The notes beneath the pieces are model-generated. The model did no database searches and was not told where the DNA came from. It saw only the letters and a list, made by a program, of their open reading frames with translations. DNA of 64,000 bases from Candidatus Kuenenia stuttgartensis. GTDB taxonomy: Bacteria; Planctomycetota; UBA11346. Made by a program: the position numbers and the translations under genes. This document shows positions 14,460 to 25,820 of this stretch, in pieces. Location of the stretch: assembly GCA_945876185.1 (NCBI GenBank), contig CAMCMZ010000005.1:33383-97382 (forward strand), given 5' to 3'. Each line of letters starts with the position of its first letter. Position 1 is the first letter of the stretch.

Positions 14460-17073
14460 CAGCGATGACCTGTAGATCGTCGAGTTTCCAATTCAGGCCG
14501 TTCGCCTCGAAGCGGACCTGGCTGTCCGGCCCGACCTGATGCTTGGGAATCAGCGCGATCTGCTGGTCGTTGACGAGGATGGTCAACGTACCGGCACGCG
14601 AGGATAGGCGCAGACGCAGCGCCCCTGCCGGGCGTCTGGCCTTGGCGACGGACGTGGTGGCCGATCCCGAACGCGCCAGCGCCTCGAGCCGTTCCGCACC
14701 GATGCGCACCGTGACGCCGGGCTGCTGAGTGGTACCGACGGACACCACCGCCTCGCCATCGCGGACATCGGCCAGCACTAAGGTGACGCCGGCATCCCAG
14801 GCAGGTCCACCCACCGGCACGGTGCAGGCCAGCGACACCGCCTCGCCGGGGGCACCAGTGAGCACGCCGCCTTGCAGGCGCGGCTGACCGAGGGCGATGT
14901 CGATCACGTGCAAGTCGGCAATGTCGTCGAAGGACAGGATCGCGGCCTGGCGCCCGGCCAGGGCCGCGCGGCGTCGGATGAGCTCAGGCCGATCGAAGCC
15001 CTGCGCGGTGGTGAGGGTGGTCCGCGCCCGGCCGGCATCGCCGGCGATCATCCACGCCGCCGCCACCGCGAGCGCGGGTTCTGCCCGCAACGTCCTTTCG
15101 TTCAGCTGCCAGGTGGAAGCCCAGCCGAGCGGCTTCAGGCGCGCGGCCTCGTCGCACAAAACGCTGAACTGACGCTGCAACGCCTGGACCGGCGTGCCCC
15201 GGAAGCCGGCCTCCAGGCCGGTTGCGATCGCGGGCAGGCGCTCGGGGGTGCCCGATTCCAGGGCCTTGCGTGCATCGCGGCGGGCGCGGTTGAGCTGTTG
15301 GTTGAGGTGCGTCAGCGCAACCTGGTACAGCAGTTCGGCGTCGGGCCGCTGGGCGGCCAGCACGAGGTCGCGCAGACGGGACATCGCCTTGAGGCGCGCG
15401 GCATAGGTCGCGGCGTCATCGCCGCTGGGCAGGGCGTGCAACTGGCTGCGGTACCAGGCCAGGCCGCGGTCTTCAAGATCGGCCCGGCGCAGGCGCACCT
15501 GCTGGATCAGGTCGGCGGCCGCGCTGGCCCGGTTGAACGCCGCCAAGGTGCGTTCGATCGCCTGTTCGGCAGCGCCCCAATCGTTGGCCACCACCAGGCG
15601 CTCGATCTCGTCCTTGGCGGTCTGCCAGCGGACGGCCAGGGATTCTTCGTTGCGAGGCGGAGTTGGCGGAACGACCGGGATCGGTTCTGGCGGTTTCACC
15701 GGTGTCGGCTGGGACAGCGGCAGCAGCCTGACGACCTGCGGTTCAGGCTCGGTCGCCGGCGTCGATCGCGACGACGTCAGATAAAGCACCAGCACCGCGA
15801 TCGCCGCGAGCACGCCCAGCGCGATCAGCAGCATCGCCCAGGGGAAGGCGCGTTCCTCACGCGCGGCGACGCGCTTGGCGGCGGCGCGCGCAATGCGGCT
15901 GCGGTCTTGGATCGGCGGCGCAGCAGCGACCTGTTCGCGCAGCTTGCGCATGGCGGTGGCAAGCTCACGGCAATCCGAGAAGCGCCACTCCGGATTTTTC
16001 GCCAGCATGCTGTTGAGCAGGGTATCGAGTTCGCGCGGCAGCTCGGGCAGGGTCTCGCACACCGACGGGATGGGCTGTTGCCGGTGCGCCGTGACGACCT
16101 CCTCGGCGTTGGCCCCAGCGAACGGTGGCCGGCCGGCAAGCAGGTGGAAAAGCACGCAGCCCAGGCCGTAGACGTCGCTGCGCGCGTCGCCGGCCTCGCC
16201 ATCGAGCTGCTCCGGGCTGAGGTACCACAGCGACGACGCCGGCGTGCCCGGCCGCAGCTTGGGGATGAGCAGCCGGCGGCCGCGACCCAGGACCTCGGCC
16301 AGGCCAAGGTCGCAGAGCTTCACCGTGCCATCGGGCGTGAGCAGGATTACCGCCGGGCGCAGGTCGCGGTGGTAGACCTTGCGTGCATGCGCAGCGAGCA
16401 GGGCGGTGGCGACACGTTCGCCGACCAGCAGGGCCAGCACCGGGTCGATGGTGCCTTCGCGGCCCAAGAGCAGGTCAAAGTTCTCACCCTTGACCAGTTC
16501 CATGCTGTACCAGAACCGGTCGGCGTCGTGGCCGCTCTCGTGCACCCGCACCAGGCCGTCGTCCTGCACGCTGCACGCGAGGCCGGCCTCGTGCAAGAAG
16601 CGCTCGCGGTAGCCCTCGTCCTTGGCGATGCCGGGTGAGATCACCTTGAACGCGACCTCGCGCTGGAGGTTCACCTGTTTCGCGGCGTAGACCACGCCGG
16701 TCGGCCCCTTGGCGATCAGGCCGCTGAGTTCATAGCCGGCGATGGTCCGGCCCACCAGCGCGATGGGATTGTCGGGCGCGACGGTGGTGGCCGCCGCCGG
16801 GCCGGTGAGGCGGAAGCGGATCTCATGCGTGCCGATGACGATGCGCGCGCCCTCGCCCAGCAGCAGGCGGCTGGTGACCGGCTTGCCGTCGAGCGTGGTG
16901 CCGTTGTTGGACCCAAGATCCTCGACGAACCATTCCTCGCCGACCGCGAACACCCGCGCATGCTGGCGGCTGGCCGCCTGGTCGGGCACCTGCAGGCCGC
17001 AGTTGCGATGCCGGCCAAGGATAAGTTCCTCGGCAAGTGCGACGGTTCTCCCCTGCATCTCCAGGTGCGGCAT
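14452..17073 (-). CDS. FHA-domain serine/threonine kinase-like protein, degenerate catalytic loop
   Basis: Residues 1-90 form an FHA domain with the classic GRHRNCGLQV, SRQHARV and GSNNGT motifs, so it binds phosphothreonine peptides. A kinase-like domain follows (about 112-370): AKGPTGVVY glycine loop and FK at the ATP Lys (K143). However, the catalytic loop reads HRDLRPAVILL, so the Mg-binding Asn is Val (242) and the usual Lys is Arg; DFG is DLG (about 256). Catalysis is therefore doubtful. APE-like LSPEQLDG is present. A single membrane segment (about 423-442, MLLIALGVLAAIAVLVLYL) leads to a Pro linker and a large extracytoplasmic region with helical repeats and a beta-rich, LamG-like end. 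It is flanked by the PQQ-propeller gene upstream and pdxA downstream on the same strand. Confidence 0.85.
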   Translation of the reverse strand: MPHLEMQGRTVALAEELILGRHRNCGLQVPDQAASRQHARVFAVGEEWFVEDLGSNNGTTLDGKPVTSRLLLGEGARIVIGTHEIRFRLTGPAAATTVAPDNPIALVGRTIAGYELSGLIAKGPTGVVYAAKQVNLQREVAFKVISPGIAKDEGYRERFLHEAGLACSVQDDGLVRVHESGHDADRFWYSMELVKGENFDLLLGREGTIDPVLALLVGERVATALLAAHARKVYHRDLRPAVILLTPDGTVKLCDLGLAEVLGRGRRLLIPKLRPGTPASSLWYLSPEQLDGEAGDARSDVYGLGCVLFHLLAGRPPFAGANAEEVVTAHRQQPIPSVCETLPELPRELDTLLNSMLAKNPEWRFSDCRELATAMRKLREQVAAAPPIQDRSRIARAAAKRVAAREERAFPWAMLLIALGVLAAIAVLVLYLTSSRSTPATEPEPQVVRLLPLSQPTPVKPPEPIPVVPPTPPRNEESLAVRWQTAKDEIERLVVANDWGAAEQAIERTLAAFNRASAAADLIQQVRLRRADLEDRGLAWYRSQLHALPSGDDAATYAARLKAMSRLRDLVLAAQRPDAELLYQVALTHLNQQLNRARRDARKALESGTPERLPAIATGLEAGFRGTPVQALQRQFSVLCDEAARLKPLGWASTWQLNERTLRAEPALAVAAAWMIAGDAGRARTTLTTAQGFDRPELIRRRAALAGRQAAILSFDDIADLHVIDIALGQPRLQGGVLTGAPGEAVSLACTVPVGGPAWDAGVTLVLADVRDGEAVVSVGTTQQPGVTVRIGAERLEALARSGSATTSVAKARRPAGALRLRLSSRAGTLTILVNDQQIALIPKHQVGPDSQVRFEANGLNWKLDDLQVIAGD

Positions 17074-17160
17074 GGCTGCATGCTAGAGCGGAACGGTGGA
17101 GGCCAAGGGTCCGTCCAGGGCAGATTTGCCGACGCGGGCGGATGCAGCGGGGCCCTGCTT

Positions 17161-18543
17161 CTATTTCGCCGCTGTCCGGGTGAACGCATGTACTGCGCCG
17201 TCTCCGGTGCCGATCACCAGCCATTCGCCGACGATCGCCACGCCGCCGGACAGGCTGCCGCCGGCTTTCCAGGCCCAGATCAGCTTGCCGGTTGCCAGTT
17301 CCAGGCGGTGCAGGGTGCCGGCGCTGTCTCCGATCCACCATTCCTGGCCGGCGATCACCGGTGCCGTCGCCGCGCCCTCGCCAGGGCGGATCTTCCACAG
17401 GGCCTTGCCGTCCTTGGGATCGAGCGCAGCCACCTGGCCGTCTTCGCCCGCGAAGAGCACCGCAGTGGGGCAGACCGCTGCCGGCATCGTGACCTTGCCC
17501 ATGTCGCCCGACAACGACCAACGGATCTTGCCATCGTCGAGGGCGACGCTCATCACGTCACCCTCCACCGCACCGATGTAGACCGCATCGCCCAATCGCG
17601 CCACGCCAGTGCCAAAGTTCTTGGCGCTGGCGAGGAAGCGTTCCTTCCCGTCGGCGATCGCCAAGGCGCGCAGCACGCCGTCGCAGCCGGCGATGATCGC
17701 TTCTTTGCCGACCACGCAGGGGATCGAGCGGATGTACTGATCGGCGGTGAACGCCCAACGTTCCTTGCCATCGGCCGCAGCGAGGCATTTGAGCTGGTTC
17801 GCCTCGGTGCAGACCAGCACCGCGTCGCCAGCCGCGTTGGCCGAGATGATGACGTTGCCACCGAGTTCCACCGTCCAGCGTTTCGTGCCGGTGGCGGCCT
17901 CAATCGCGTGCAGGGTCCCGGCGCTGTCCCCCACGAAGACCGCGCCATTCGCGACGAGCGGGGCCACACCGTAGCCCGCCGCGACCGCCGGGGTCGTCCA
18001 GACCGGCTTGCCGGTGACGAGATCGAGCCGCGCCAGAACGCCTTTGGACGTGGCGACGAACACCGCCCCGTCACTGATCGCCACGCTGGAAGCCACCGAA
18101 GAACCAGCTTCCCAGGTCCAGCGCTTCTCGAGCTGGGGCGGCAGCGCGGTGGCGACCGCTCCGCTGAGATCGGCGGTGCCGCGTTCGCTTGGCCACGCGG
18201 CAGGCGCGGCCGGGATCGGCGGCACGATGGGCGGCACGGGGCGCGGGGGCGGCTCGACCGCAGCGGCCGGTGGCGTGGTGGCGGCCGGCCGGGTCGCTGC
18301 GTTGTCCGGCTTCGTCCCTGAACTGGCGACGACCGCCGTTGCCTCGGCCGTCTTCACTGTCACCTCGGCAACCTGCGCTGTCGGCGCTGGGGTGGCAGCG
18401 GTTTCCTTGGAATTCGTCACCGGACTGATGCGGGACGGGGTGATCGCGGAACGCGGTGCGGCCAGGACGCCGACCACAACGGCCACCGTCACGCCCAGCG
18501 TCACGGCCAGCGCCCACAGAATGTTCACGGGTTTCCCACTCAT
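17161..18543 (-). CDS. membrane-anchored PQQ-type beta-propeller protein
   Basis: The N-terminal hydrophobic segment (residues 8-29, ILWALAVTLGVTVAVVVGVLA) anchors the protein. A Pro/Ala/Thr-rich linker follows to about residue 130, then repeated blades with the motifs GKPVWTTPA, GTKRWTVEL, GKERWAF, GKIRWSL, GKALWKI and GKLIWAW at regular spacing: a propeller of the PQQ/YncE/BamB type. No quinoprotein active site is evident, so it is likely a protein-interaction or sensing module. It is the first gene of the operon with the FHA kinase. Its ribosome site and start codon are the third of three tandem copies (18539-18589). Confidence 0.85.
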   Translation of the reverse strand: MSGKPVNILWALAVTLGVTVAVVVGVLAAPRSAITPSRISPVTNSKETAATPAPTAQVAEVTVKTAEATAVVASSGTKPDNAATRPAATTPPAAAVEPPPRPVPPIVPPIPAAPAAWPSERGTADLSGAVATALPPQLEKRWTWEAGSSVASSVAISDGAVFVATSKGVLARLDLVTGKPVWTTPAVAAGYGVAPLVANGAVFVGDSAGTLHAIEAATGTKRWTVELGGNVIISANAAGDAVLVCTEANQLKCLAAADGKERWAFTADQYIRSIPCVVGKEAIIAGCDGVLRALAIADGKERFLASAKNFGTGVARLGDAVYIGAVEGDVMSVALDDGKIRWSLSGDMGKVTMPAAVCPTAVLFAGEDGQVAALDPKDGKALWKIRPGEGAATAPVIAGQEWWIGDSAGTLHRLELATGKLIWAWKAGGSLSGGVAIVGEWLVIGTGDGAVHAFTRTAAK

Positions 18544-18589
18544 GGCTGTTCTCCGCTCATGGCTGTTCTCCGCTCATGGCTGTTCCTCG
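18539..18589 (-). promoter_or_regulatory. triplicated ribosome-binding site and start codon
   Basis: Three tandem 17-bp units each read, on the minus strand, GGAGAACAGCCATGAG (the farthest one with a single swapped base pair), so each has a GGAGAA Shine-Dalgarno and an ATG. Because 17 is not a multiple of three, the two upstream ATGs each open a six-codon frame, MSGEQP, whose TGA overlaps the next ATG. The last ATG (18543) starts the PQQ-propeller gene. This gives two coupled leader peptides ahead of the gene. Confidence 0.6.
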
Positions 18590-18721
18590 CGTTGCGTCCG
18601 TACCGGTAGTCTTGGCGCAGGCAAGGAGGTACGGTCGGGAGTTGCAGGCGTTGGTCAGCATTGAGCCGCAGTGGGGGCCGTGTGGCAATTGCCCGGCCGG
18701 GAAGGGCGCTACGACCCGGAC

Positions 18722-19585
18722 ATGCAACCCATCGCCTCGGATCCATCCACGACACCCGCCACTTTGCCCGCCGCCATCCCGCCGCTCCAGGTCGGCCGCT
18801 TCACGCTCACGAGCCGCCTCCTGGTCGGCACCGGAAAGTACAAGGATTTCCCGACCATGCAGGCGGCAATCCGCGAGTCCGGCGCCGACACCGTGACGGT
18901 GGCCGTGCGGCGCGCGAATCTCGACCAGCGCGGCAGCGGCGGCAGCCTGCTCGACCACCTGCCCAAGGGCATCCAGTTGCTGCCCAACACGGCGGGCTGC
19001 TTCAATGGCGAAGACGCCCTGCGCACCGCGCGCTTGGGGCGCGAACTCGGCCTGTCCGACATGGTGAAATTGGAGGTGCTCGCCGATCCCCAGACCCTGC
19101 TGCCGCACCCGACCCAGACGTTGGAAGCCACCCGCATCCTCGCCGCCGAAGGCTTCACCGTCTTCGTCTACACCAGCGATGATCCGGTCCTGGCGCTCGA
19201 ACTCGAATCCGCCGGCGCCGCCGTGGTCATGCCCGCCGGTTCACCGATCGGAAGCGGCCAGGGCATCCTGAATCGCAACAGCATGGAGATCATCCTCGAA
19301 CGCGCCAAGGTGCCGGTGATCATCGACGCCGGCGTCGGCACCGCGTCCGATGTGACGTTGGCGATGGAACTCGGCGCCGCCGGCGTGCTCCTCAACACCG
19401 GCATCGCCGGCGCGCAGGACCCCGTTCGCATGGCCCGCGCCATGCGCCACGCCCTGGAAGCCGGCTATTGGGCTGCGGGTGCCGGCCGCATCGGCAAGAA
19501 ACGTTATGCCAACGCGTCGTCGCCGACCAGCGGGCTGATTGCTGCAAGCGCGAGCGCGAAGGCGCAGGGGATTCCCGGCGAGTAG
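18722..19585 (+). CDS. thiG: thiazole synthase
   Basis: Forms the thiazole phosphate half of thiamine from deoxyxylulose 5-phosphate, ThiS thiocarboxylate and dehydroglycine, or glycine imine. A TIM barrel with [11 protein letters not shown] at the first strand, [10 protein letters not shown] carrying the Schiff-base Lys, [33 protein letters not shown] and [10 protein letters not shown] are all diagnostic. About 287 residues from the ATG at 18722; the frame is open to 18671, but the first residues are not family-like. No other thiamine gene is nearby. It is transcribed divergently from the PQQ-propeller operon across a short gap containing the triplicated start region. Confidence 0.95.
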   Translation: MQPIASDPSTTPATLPAAIPPLQVGRFTLTSRLLVGTGKYKDFPTMQAAIRESGADTVTVAVRRANLDQRGSGGSLLDHLPKGIQLLPNTAGCFNGEDALRTARLGRELGLSDMVKLEVLADPQTLLPHPTQTLEATRILAAEGFTVFVYTSDDPVLALELESAGAAVVMPAGSPIGSGQGILNRNSMEIILERAKVPVIIDAGVGTASDVTLAMELGAAGVLLNTGIAGAQDPVRMARAMRHALEAGYWAAGAGRIGKKRYANASSPTSGLIAASASAKAQGIPGE

Positions 19586-19669
19586 TGCGATGGAGCGGCG
19601 ATGTCCACATCGCCGTCGTTCCGTCGTCAGCGATGCCCGTCGATGTGGACATCGACGCTCCGGTGGACG

Positions 19670-21583
19670 CTACATCCGCTCCGGCGCCTGCAATCCCAGC
19701 AGCCGTAGTCCCTCTCCCAAACTCGCGCGCGCAGCGCGCACCAGGGCCAGACGCGCGGCGGTGACGGCCGGATCAGGGCCGAGCACGCGCAGCGACTCAT
19801 CGTGGTTCCCGGCGGTGAGCCAGCCGGAAACCGCCGCCGCGAGGGCGAGCAGCGCCTGCGCCAGCACGCTGGGTTCATCGCTGTCGACCGCGCGTTCGAG
19901 GGCCGAGGTCAGTTTGGCGAGGGCGAGCAACACCTGCTTTTCGCTGTCGAGGGTGAGCAGCGCAGGGTCAGCGCGGCCGGTCAGCGACGCCAGGTCACCG
20001 GTGAGGATGTCCGGCGCCTTGTCGGCAAGCCAGTGCGAGGCCTCGCTGTCGGGGGCAGCATTTGCGGCGTTGAACGCAGCGGTGAAGTGGTCGACCGCCT
20101 TGCGTTCGATCGAGGCCAGGCGGGCGTGGGCGAATTGCAGGTAGGGACCAGTTTCGCCATCGAAGCGCAGGGCCTCTTCGAATTTGAACTTCACGTCGTT
20201 GGTGCGGCCGTTCTTGAGGTCGTTGAAGACCACCGCGCCGACGCCGACGGCGCGGGCGATGGCCTCGCGTTCGTCGCCAGCGATGGCGGGATTCTTTTCC
20301 GCCACCACGGCGCGGGCGCGGTCGATGGCCTCTTCCAGCACTTCGCGCAGCAGCATCACCTTGCCGCCACGGGTGCGGCCGCGCGCCCAGCCCGCCTCCA
20401 ACCCGTCGCCGGCTTCGTCGTTCCACATCAGCACGATGCCGAAGCCGACGTGGCGCAGGCGGTCGGCATACGGCCGGCCGAGCAGCTTCGCGACCGCGAA
20501 CCACTGCTGAAAATGTAGGGATTGGCCAAGGTCGACGACGTACAGCGAACGGTCGTAGGCAAAATCGCGGAAGCGATCATCCGCCGCCGCGAGGTCGCGG
20601 GTGGCGTACAGCGTTCCTCCGTCGACGCGCTGCACCAGCATCGGCCGCTTGAAGGGTTTGCCGATCAGTGCGGGCAGGTCGACGATGGTCGCGCCGGGCG
20701 GGCCTTCCTCGGGCGTGCGTTCGGTACGCAGGTCGACGCTGGTGAGATTCTTCGTCTTCAGTTCGGCCAGCACCGGACCCATCTTGTCCTCGTAATACGC
20801 CTCGCCCTTCCACGAATCGAAATCGACGCCCAGCAGGGCGTAGATGCGCTTGAACTCAGCCAGGCTGGCGTCCTTGAAGATCTGCCACAGTCCGCGCGCC
20901 TCGCTGTCGCCGTCCTCCAACCGCTTCGACCACTGGCGGGCCTCGTCCTCGATCGCGGGATCGGCCTTCGCCGCCTGCGACACGCGCACGTACAACGCAT
21001 TGAGGAATGTCACGCGATCAGGCGCGGTTTCCAACTGCGCCAGGGTCAGCCCTTCGCGCTTCCAGCCCGCGATCAGCCGGCCGAACGCCGTGCCCCAGTC
21101 GCCGAGGAAGTTGATGCGCACGACCTTCCAGCCGGCGGCGGCGTAGAGCCGGCTCAGGCTGTTGCCGATCATGGTCGAGCGGATGTGGTGGAAGGCGAGG
21201 TGCTTGGCGATGTTTGGGCTGGAAAAATCCACGCACGCCGTCAGCCCTTTGCCGACCTGGCTGCGCAGCGGCGCGAGCGGTTCCGCGCGCAGGGCCGGGA
21301 TCAGCACCACCGCCACCGCCGCCGGGGCGAAGGTCAGGTTGAGGAACGGCCCCGCTGCCGCTGCGCCAGCATCCGGATGCGCCGCCGCGACGACCGCAGC
21401 CAGTTCGTCCGCCAGCTCCTTGGGGTTGCGTTTGAGTTCCCGCGCCAGTTGGAAACACGGCAGGCAGAGGTCGACCGCCTGGCCCTTCGCCGGTGGGCCG
21501 ACCAGGGCGAGCACCGCCGCCGGTTCACGTCCGAGGTGCCGGGCAATGGTGGCGGCGATCGGCTGGGCGAGCAGGTGCAGCAT
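19670..21583 (-). CDS. argS: arginyl-tRNA synthetase
   Basis: Class I synthetase charging tRNA-Arg. I place the start at 21583 (MLHLLAQPIAATIARHL), giving 637 residues, normal for ArgS. Upstream in-frame sequence is a dispersed repeat and not protein. Conserved parts: N-terminal Add-1 domain, SSPNIAK, RSTMIGNSLSRLY, INFLGDWGTAFG, LYATRDLAAADDR, YVVDLGQSLHFQQWF, and the C-terminal DALR anticodon-binding region (LQFAHARLASIERK). The HIGH signature position reads AFHH (SPNIAKHLAFHHIRS), a variant I recall in a subgroup of bacterial ArgRS. The KMSKS position is replaced (RTRGGKVML), as in most ArgRS. It lies 10 kb from the tRNA-Arg gene but has no evident link to the element. Confidence 0.95.
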   Translation of the reverse strand: MLHLLAQPIAATIARHLGREPAAVLALVGPPAKGQAVDLCLPCFQLARELKRNPKELADELAAVVAAAHPDAGAAAAGPFLNLTFAPAAVAVVLIPALRAEPLAPLRSQVGKGLTACVDFSSPNIAKHLAFHHIRSTMIGNSLSRLYAAAGWKVVRINFLGDWGTAFGRLIAGWKREGLTLAQLETAPDRVTFLNALYVRVSQAAKADPAIEDEARQWSKRLEDGDSEARGLWQIFKDASLAEFKRIYALLGVDFDSWKGEAYYEDKMGPVLAELKTKNLTSVDLRTERTPEEGPPGATIVDLPALIGKPFKRPMLVQRVDGGTLYATRDLAAADDRFRDFAYDRSLYVVDLGQSLHFQQWFAVAKLLGRPYADRLRHVGFGIVLMWNDEAGDGLEAGWARGRTRGGKVMLLREVLEEAIDRARAVVAEKNPAIAGDEREAIARAVGVGAVVFNDLKNGRTNDVKFKFEEALRFDGETGPYLQFAHARLASIERKAVDHFTAAFNAANAAPDSEASHWLADKAPDILTGDLASLTGRADPALLTLDSEKQVLLALAKLTSALERAVDSDEPSVLAQALLALAAAVSGWLTAGNHDESLRVLGPDPAVTAARLALVRAARASLGEGLRLLGLQAPERM

Positions 21584-21680
21584 GGTGCGGGATGCTCGGA
21601 TCGTGCGCGGTGATGACAAGCCGGCGCGATTGGCGGTGGAGGTCCATTCCGACGTACGTCTCCTTGAGGATTGGGAACGG

Positions 21681-21814
21681 GTTGGTCTGGCGATCCGACC
21701 AAGGCCGATCACGCATTGCCCGCAATTCCAAGGTTGTCTCGGCCGTGGCCGGATCGCCACGTGGCCAGCGGCCGGTTGCAAACCGGCGGTCCCAGGCGCA
21801 AGCGGGTTCGTTAG
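21681..21814. repeat. dispersed repeat, copy 1
   Basis: About 134 bp that align with 31826-31959 in the same orientation at roughly 70-75 percent identity. The best conserved end includes GGCCAGCGGCCGGTTGCAAA, whose CCGGTTTGC-type core is palindromic. It lies in the gap before argS (21584-21897), which holds no other feature. Confidence 0.6.
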
Positions 21815-21897
21815 TTTTTGCCTGCCGCTCCCGATCGCCTGCACCTGGCAAAGCCGGCGCGTCTGGATAATCCCGAGCAAACCCGATCGGAGGAGTC

Positions 21898-22170
21898 ATG
21901 CCCAAGATACCAGCGTCCGCGTTCATCGCCTTAGCCCTGCTGGGCTGCGGCGGTTGCGGCTGCCAAGGTGAACCGAGCAAACCGCCGGCGAAACCGGGCG
22001 AGAGCGCCCCGGACCCACACCCCGAGACCCAGAAGCTGCGCGCCGCTGATGCCGTGGGCTACGACGGCGAACTGCTCAAGCAGTCGGTCGATAAGATGCT
22101 CGACCAGCGCGAGAAGCAGAAGAAGGATCTGGAAGACGCACAGAAATCGAAGCCGGCCGGACAGGAATGA
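21898..22170 (+). CDS. small lipoprotein
   Basis: A 90-residue protein with a signal peptide ending in a lipobox, ALALLGC (Cys at about 17), so the mature protein starts with a lipid-modified Cys. The Cys/Gly-rich segment CGGCGCQGEPSKPP follows, then a highly charged coiled-coil-like tail (LLKQSVDKMLDQREKQKKDLEDAQKSK). It ends 79 bases before the nucleoside transporter operon on the same strand. Function unknown; a structural envelope role is plausible. Confidence 0.75.
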   Translation: MPKIPASAFIALALLGCGGCGCQGEPSKPPAKPGESAPDPHPETQKLRAADAVGYDGELLKQSVDKMLDQREKQKKDLEDAQKSKPAGQE

Positions 22171-22249
22171 AACGCTGGTTGAACCCGGCCGGGTTCGCCA
22201 TGGCATCGGCAGCCTGACCATCCACCCTCCGCCGTCCGGAGATCACCGC

Positions 22250-23232
22250 ATGCGTTCCCTTGCTGCCATTTTGGTCAGTTTCTCACTCGCGTTCGCAACG
22301 TCCGTCGCCGGCGAGGACAAACCCCTTTCGATCGGGCTGATGCTGCCCGGTCTCGGCACCGACGGCGGCTGGAACCAGCTCGCCAAGGTGGCGGCCGAAA
22401 AGATCGCCAAGAACACCGGCGCGAAGCTCGCGGTGATCCAGAAGGTGTCGCAGGACAAGGCCGGCGATGAACTGCGCGACTTCGCGGCGCAGGGATTCTC
22501 GCTGGTGATTGCGCACGGCTACGAGTTCCTGAACCCGGCGGCCGAGGTCGCCAAGGCGCTGCCCAGGCTGAACATCGCGGTGAGCGGCGCCGACGTGGCC
22601 AAGCCCGGCATCGTCACCCTCGACTTCGACCTGTCGCAGGCGTCGTGGCAGGTCGGGGTGCTCGCGGCACGGGTCAGCACCAAGGGCAAGATCGGCTACC
22701 TGGGCGGGGCCAAGATCCCGTCCGTCCTCGCCTGCCTGCGCGGTTTCGTCGCCGGGGCCAAGAGCGTCAATCCCGACATCAAGGTGGTCGAGGCCTATCC
22801 GGGCTGGGATCAGCCGGCCCAGGCCAAGGCCCAGACCGAGGCCCTGTTGCGCCTGGGCACGGACGTGATCTTCCTGAATGTCGACGCCGCCAGCCGAGGC
22901 GTGTTCGAGGCCATCCGCGAAGCCGCCGCCAAGGGCGCAAAGGTATGGGCGATCGGTTCATGCGCGGACCAGAATGCCAATCCCATCGCGGCTGACCGCA
23001 CCTTGGCGAGCGCGGTCATCCACCTCGACGTGGCATTCCGCCGGCTCGTCGAGACGACCCGCGCCGGCACCTTCAAGCCCGGCCTGGTCGGCGAATCGCT
23101 GGCCAACGGCGCCTGCGTGACCGTCCTAAACCCGACGTTGCTCGGCGCCGTCATCACCCCAGCGATCCAGGCCGAGGTCGAATCCGTTGGCAAACGCCTG
23201 GCTGCCGGAGAACTCAAGGTCCCGCCGGCCGA

Positions 23233-23236
<4 letters not shown>
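22250..23236 (+). CDS. BMP-family ABC transporter substrate-binding protein
   Basis: Periplasmic binding protein of the BMP/PnrA-Med family, which typically captures purine nucleosides. A 20-residue signal peptide (MRSLAAILVSFSLAFATSVAGE) precedes the family start LSIGLMLPGLGTDGGWNQLA. Later motifs include IAHGYEF, KIGYLGGAKIPSVLACLRGFVAGAK, VEAYPGWDQPAQAKAQ and VWAIGSCADQNA. The start at 22250 is chosen over the longer open frame because the signal peptide begins there. It overlaps the ATPase gene by 4 bases (GTGA), so it heads a four-gene importer operon, 22250-26730. Confidence 0.92.
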
Positions 23237-24779
<1,543 letters not shown>

Positions 24780-24783
<4 letters not shown>

Positions 24784-25820
24784 TTCCGCCGCGCTTCCAC
24801 GGCGTCGCCCTCGCCGCCGGTTCGGCCGCCGGCGCGGTAGCGCTGGCCATCCTCGGCCTGTGGTGCGCCGGCTTCGCGCCGCTCGCGGTGATCACGACCT
24901 GGTGCGCCGGCGCGTTCGGCAACGGCACCCGGATCGCGCTATCGCTGCAGGAGGCCGGCCCGCTGCTCCTCACCGGGCTCGCGACCGCGCTCGCCTTCCG
25001 CTGCGGCGTGCTCAACGTCGGCGGCGAGGGGCAATTCCTGGCCGGGGCGGCATTGTTCACCGCCGCCGCCCTAGTGCTGCCAGTAGTCGGTTTCGCGCTG
25101 CCGCTGGCGCTTGGCCTCGGTGCGGCGGCCGGCGCGGCCTGGGCCGCGATCGCCGCCGGACTGGCGCGCTGGCGCGGCGTACCGGTCGTGCTCTCGACCA
25201 TCCTCCTCAACATCATCGCGGTCGCGGTGCTGGGGGCGCTGGTCGAGGGCCCGCTGCGCGATCCCGCCACCACCGCGCCGCAAAGCGCGCTCGTCGCGGA
25301 CGTTTTCCATCTGCCGGTGCTGGTCGCCGGCACGCGGCTGCACCTCGGCATTGTCCTGGCCTTCGTCCTCGCGGGTGTGGTCTGGCTGGTACACGAGCGC
25401 ACCAGCCTGGGTTTCGAGGCCAAGGTGATCGGCCTCAACCCCGCCGCCGCGCTGCGCGTCGGCATGCCGGTGGCCGCGCGGCAGATGCAGTTGTTGGTGG
25501 CCAGCGGCGCGATCGCCGGCCTGGCGGGCGCTGCGCAGGTGGCCGGGGTGACGCATTTCCTCAGCGCCGCGACGACCAGCTATGGCTATGCCGGCATCGT
25601 CGTCGCCCTGCTCGGCCGGCTGCATCCGGTCGGCATCGCGGCGGCCGCGCTGTTCATGGGCCTGCTCGACACCGGCGGCCGAGCCTGTGAAAAGCAGCTC
25701 GGCGTGCCGCACGAACTCGGCGACGTGGTGAAGGGCGTGATGGTCCTTGGCGTCTTGATCGCCGCCGCCTGGGCCGCCCGACGCAGCGCGGCAGCGCACC
25801 AGGGGCCAGCCGATGGCTGA
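24780..25820 (+). CDS. ABC transporter permease, nucleoside importer subunit 1
   Basis: A 346-residue protein with about 8-10 membrane segments, of the BPD_transp_2 family (YufP/NupB-like). The conserved GLATALAFRCGVLNVGGEGQFLAGA segment (abbreviated) is the family hallmark following the second helix. A cytoplasmic EAA-like loop, GFEAKVIGLNPAAALRVGM, contacts the ATPase. It is translationally coupled to the ATPase gene and overlaps the second permease by 8 bases; the two are expected to form the heterodimeric channel. Confidence 0.93.

Noticed and set aside
21584..21880. N-terminal extension of ArgS to 21880
   Set aside because: The extension is encoded by a dispersed repeat (TAGLQPAAG type) and would give a 736-residue protein unlike any ArgS.
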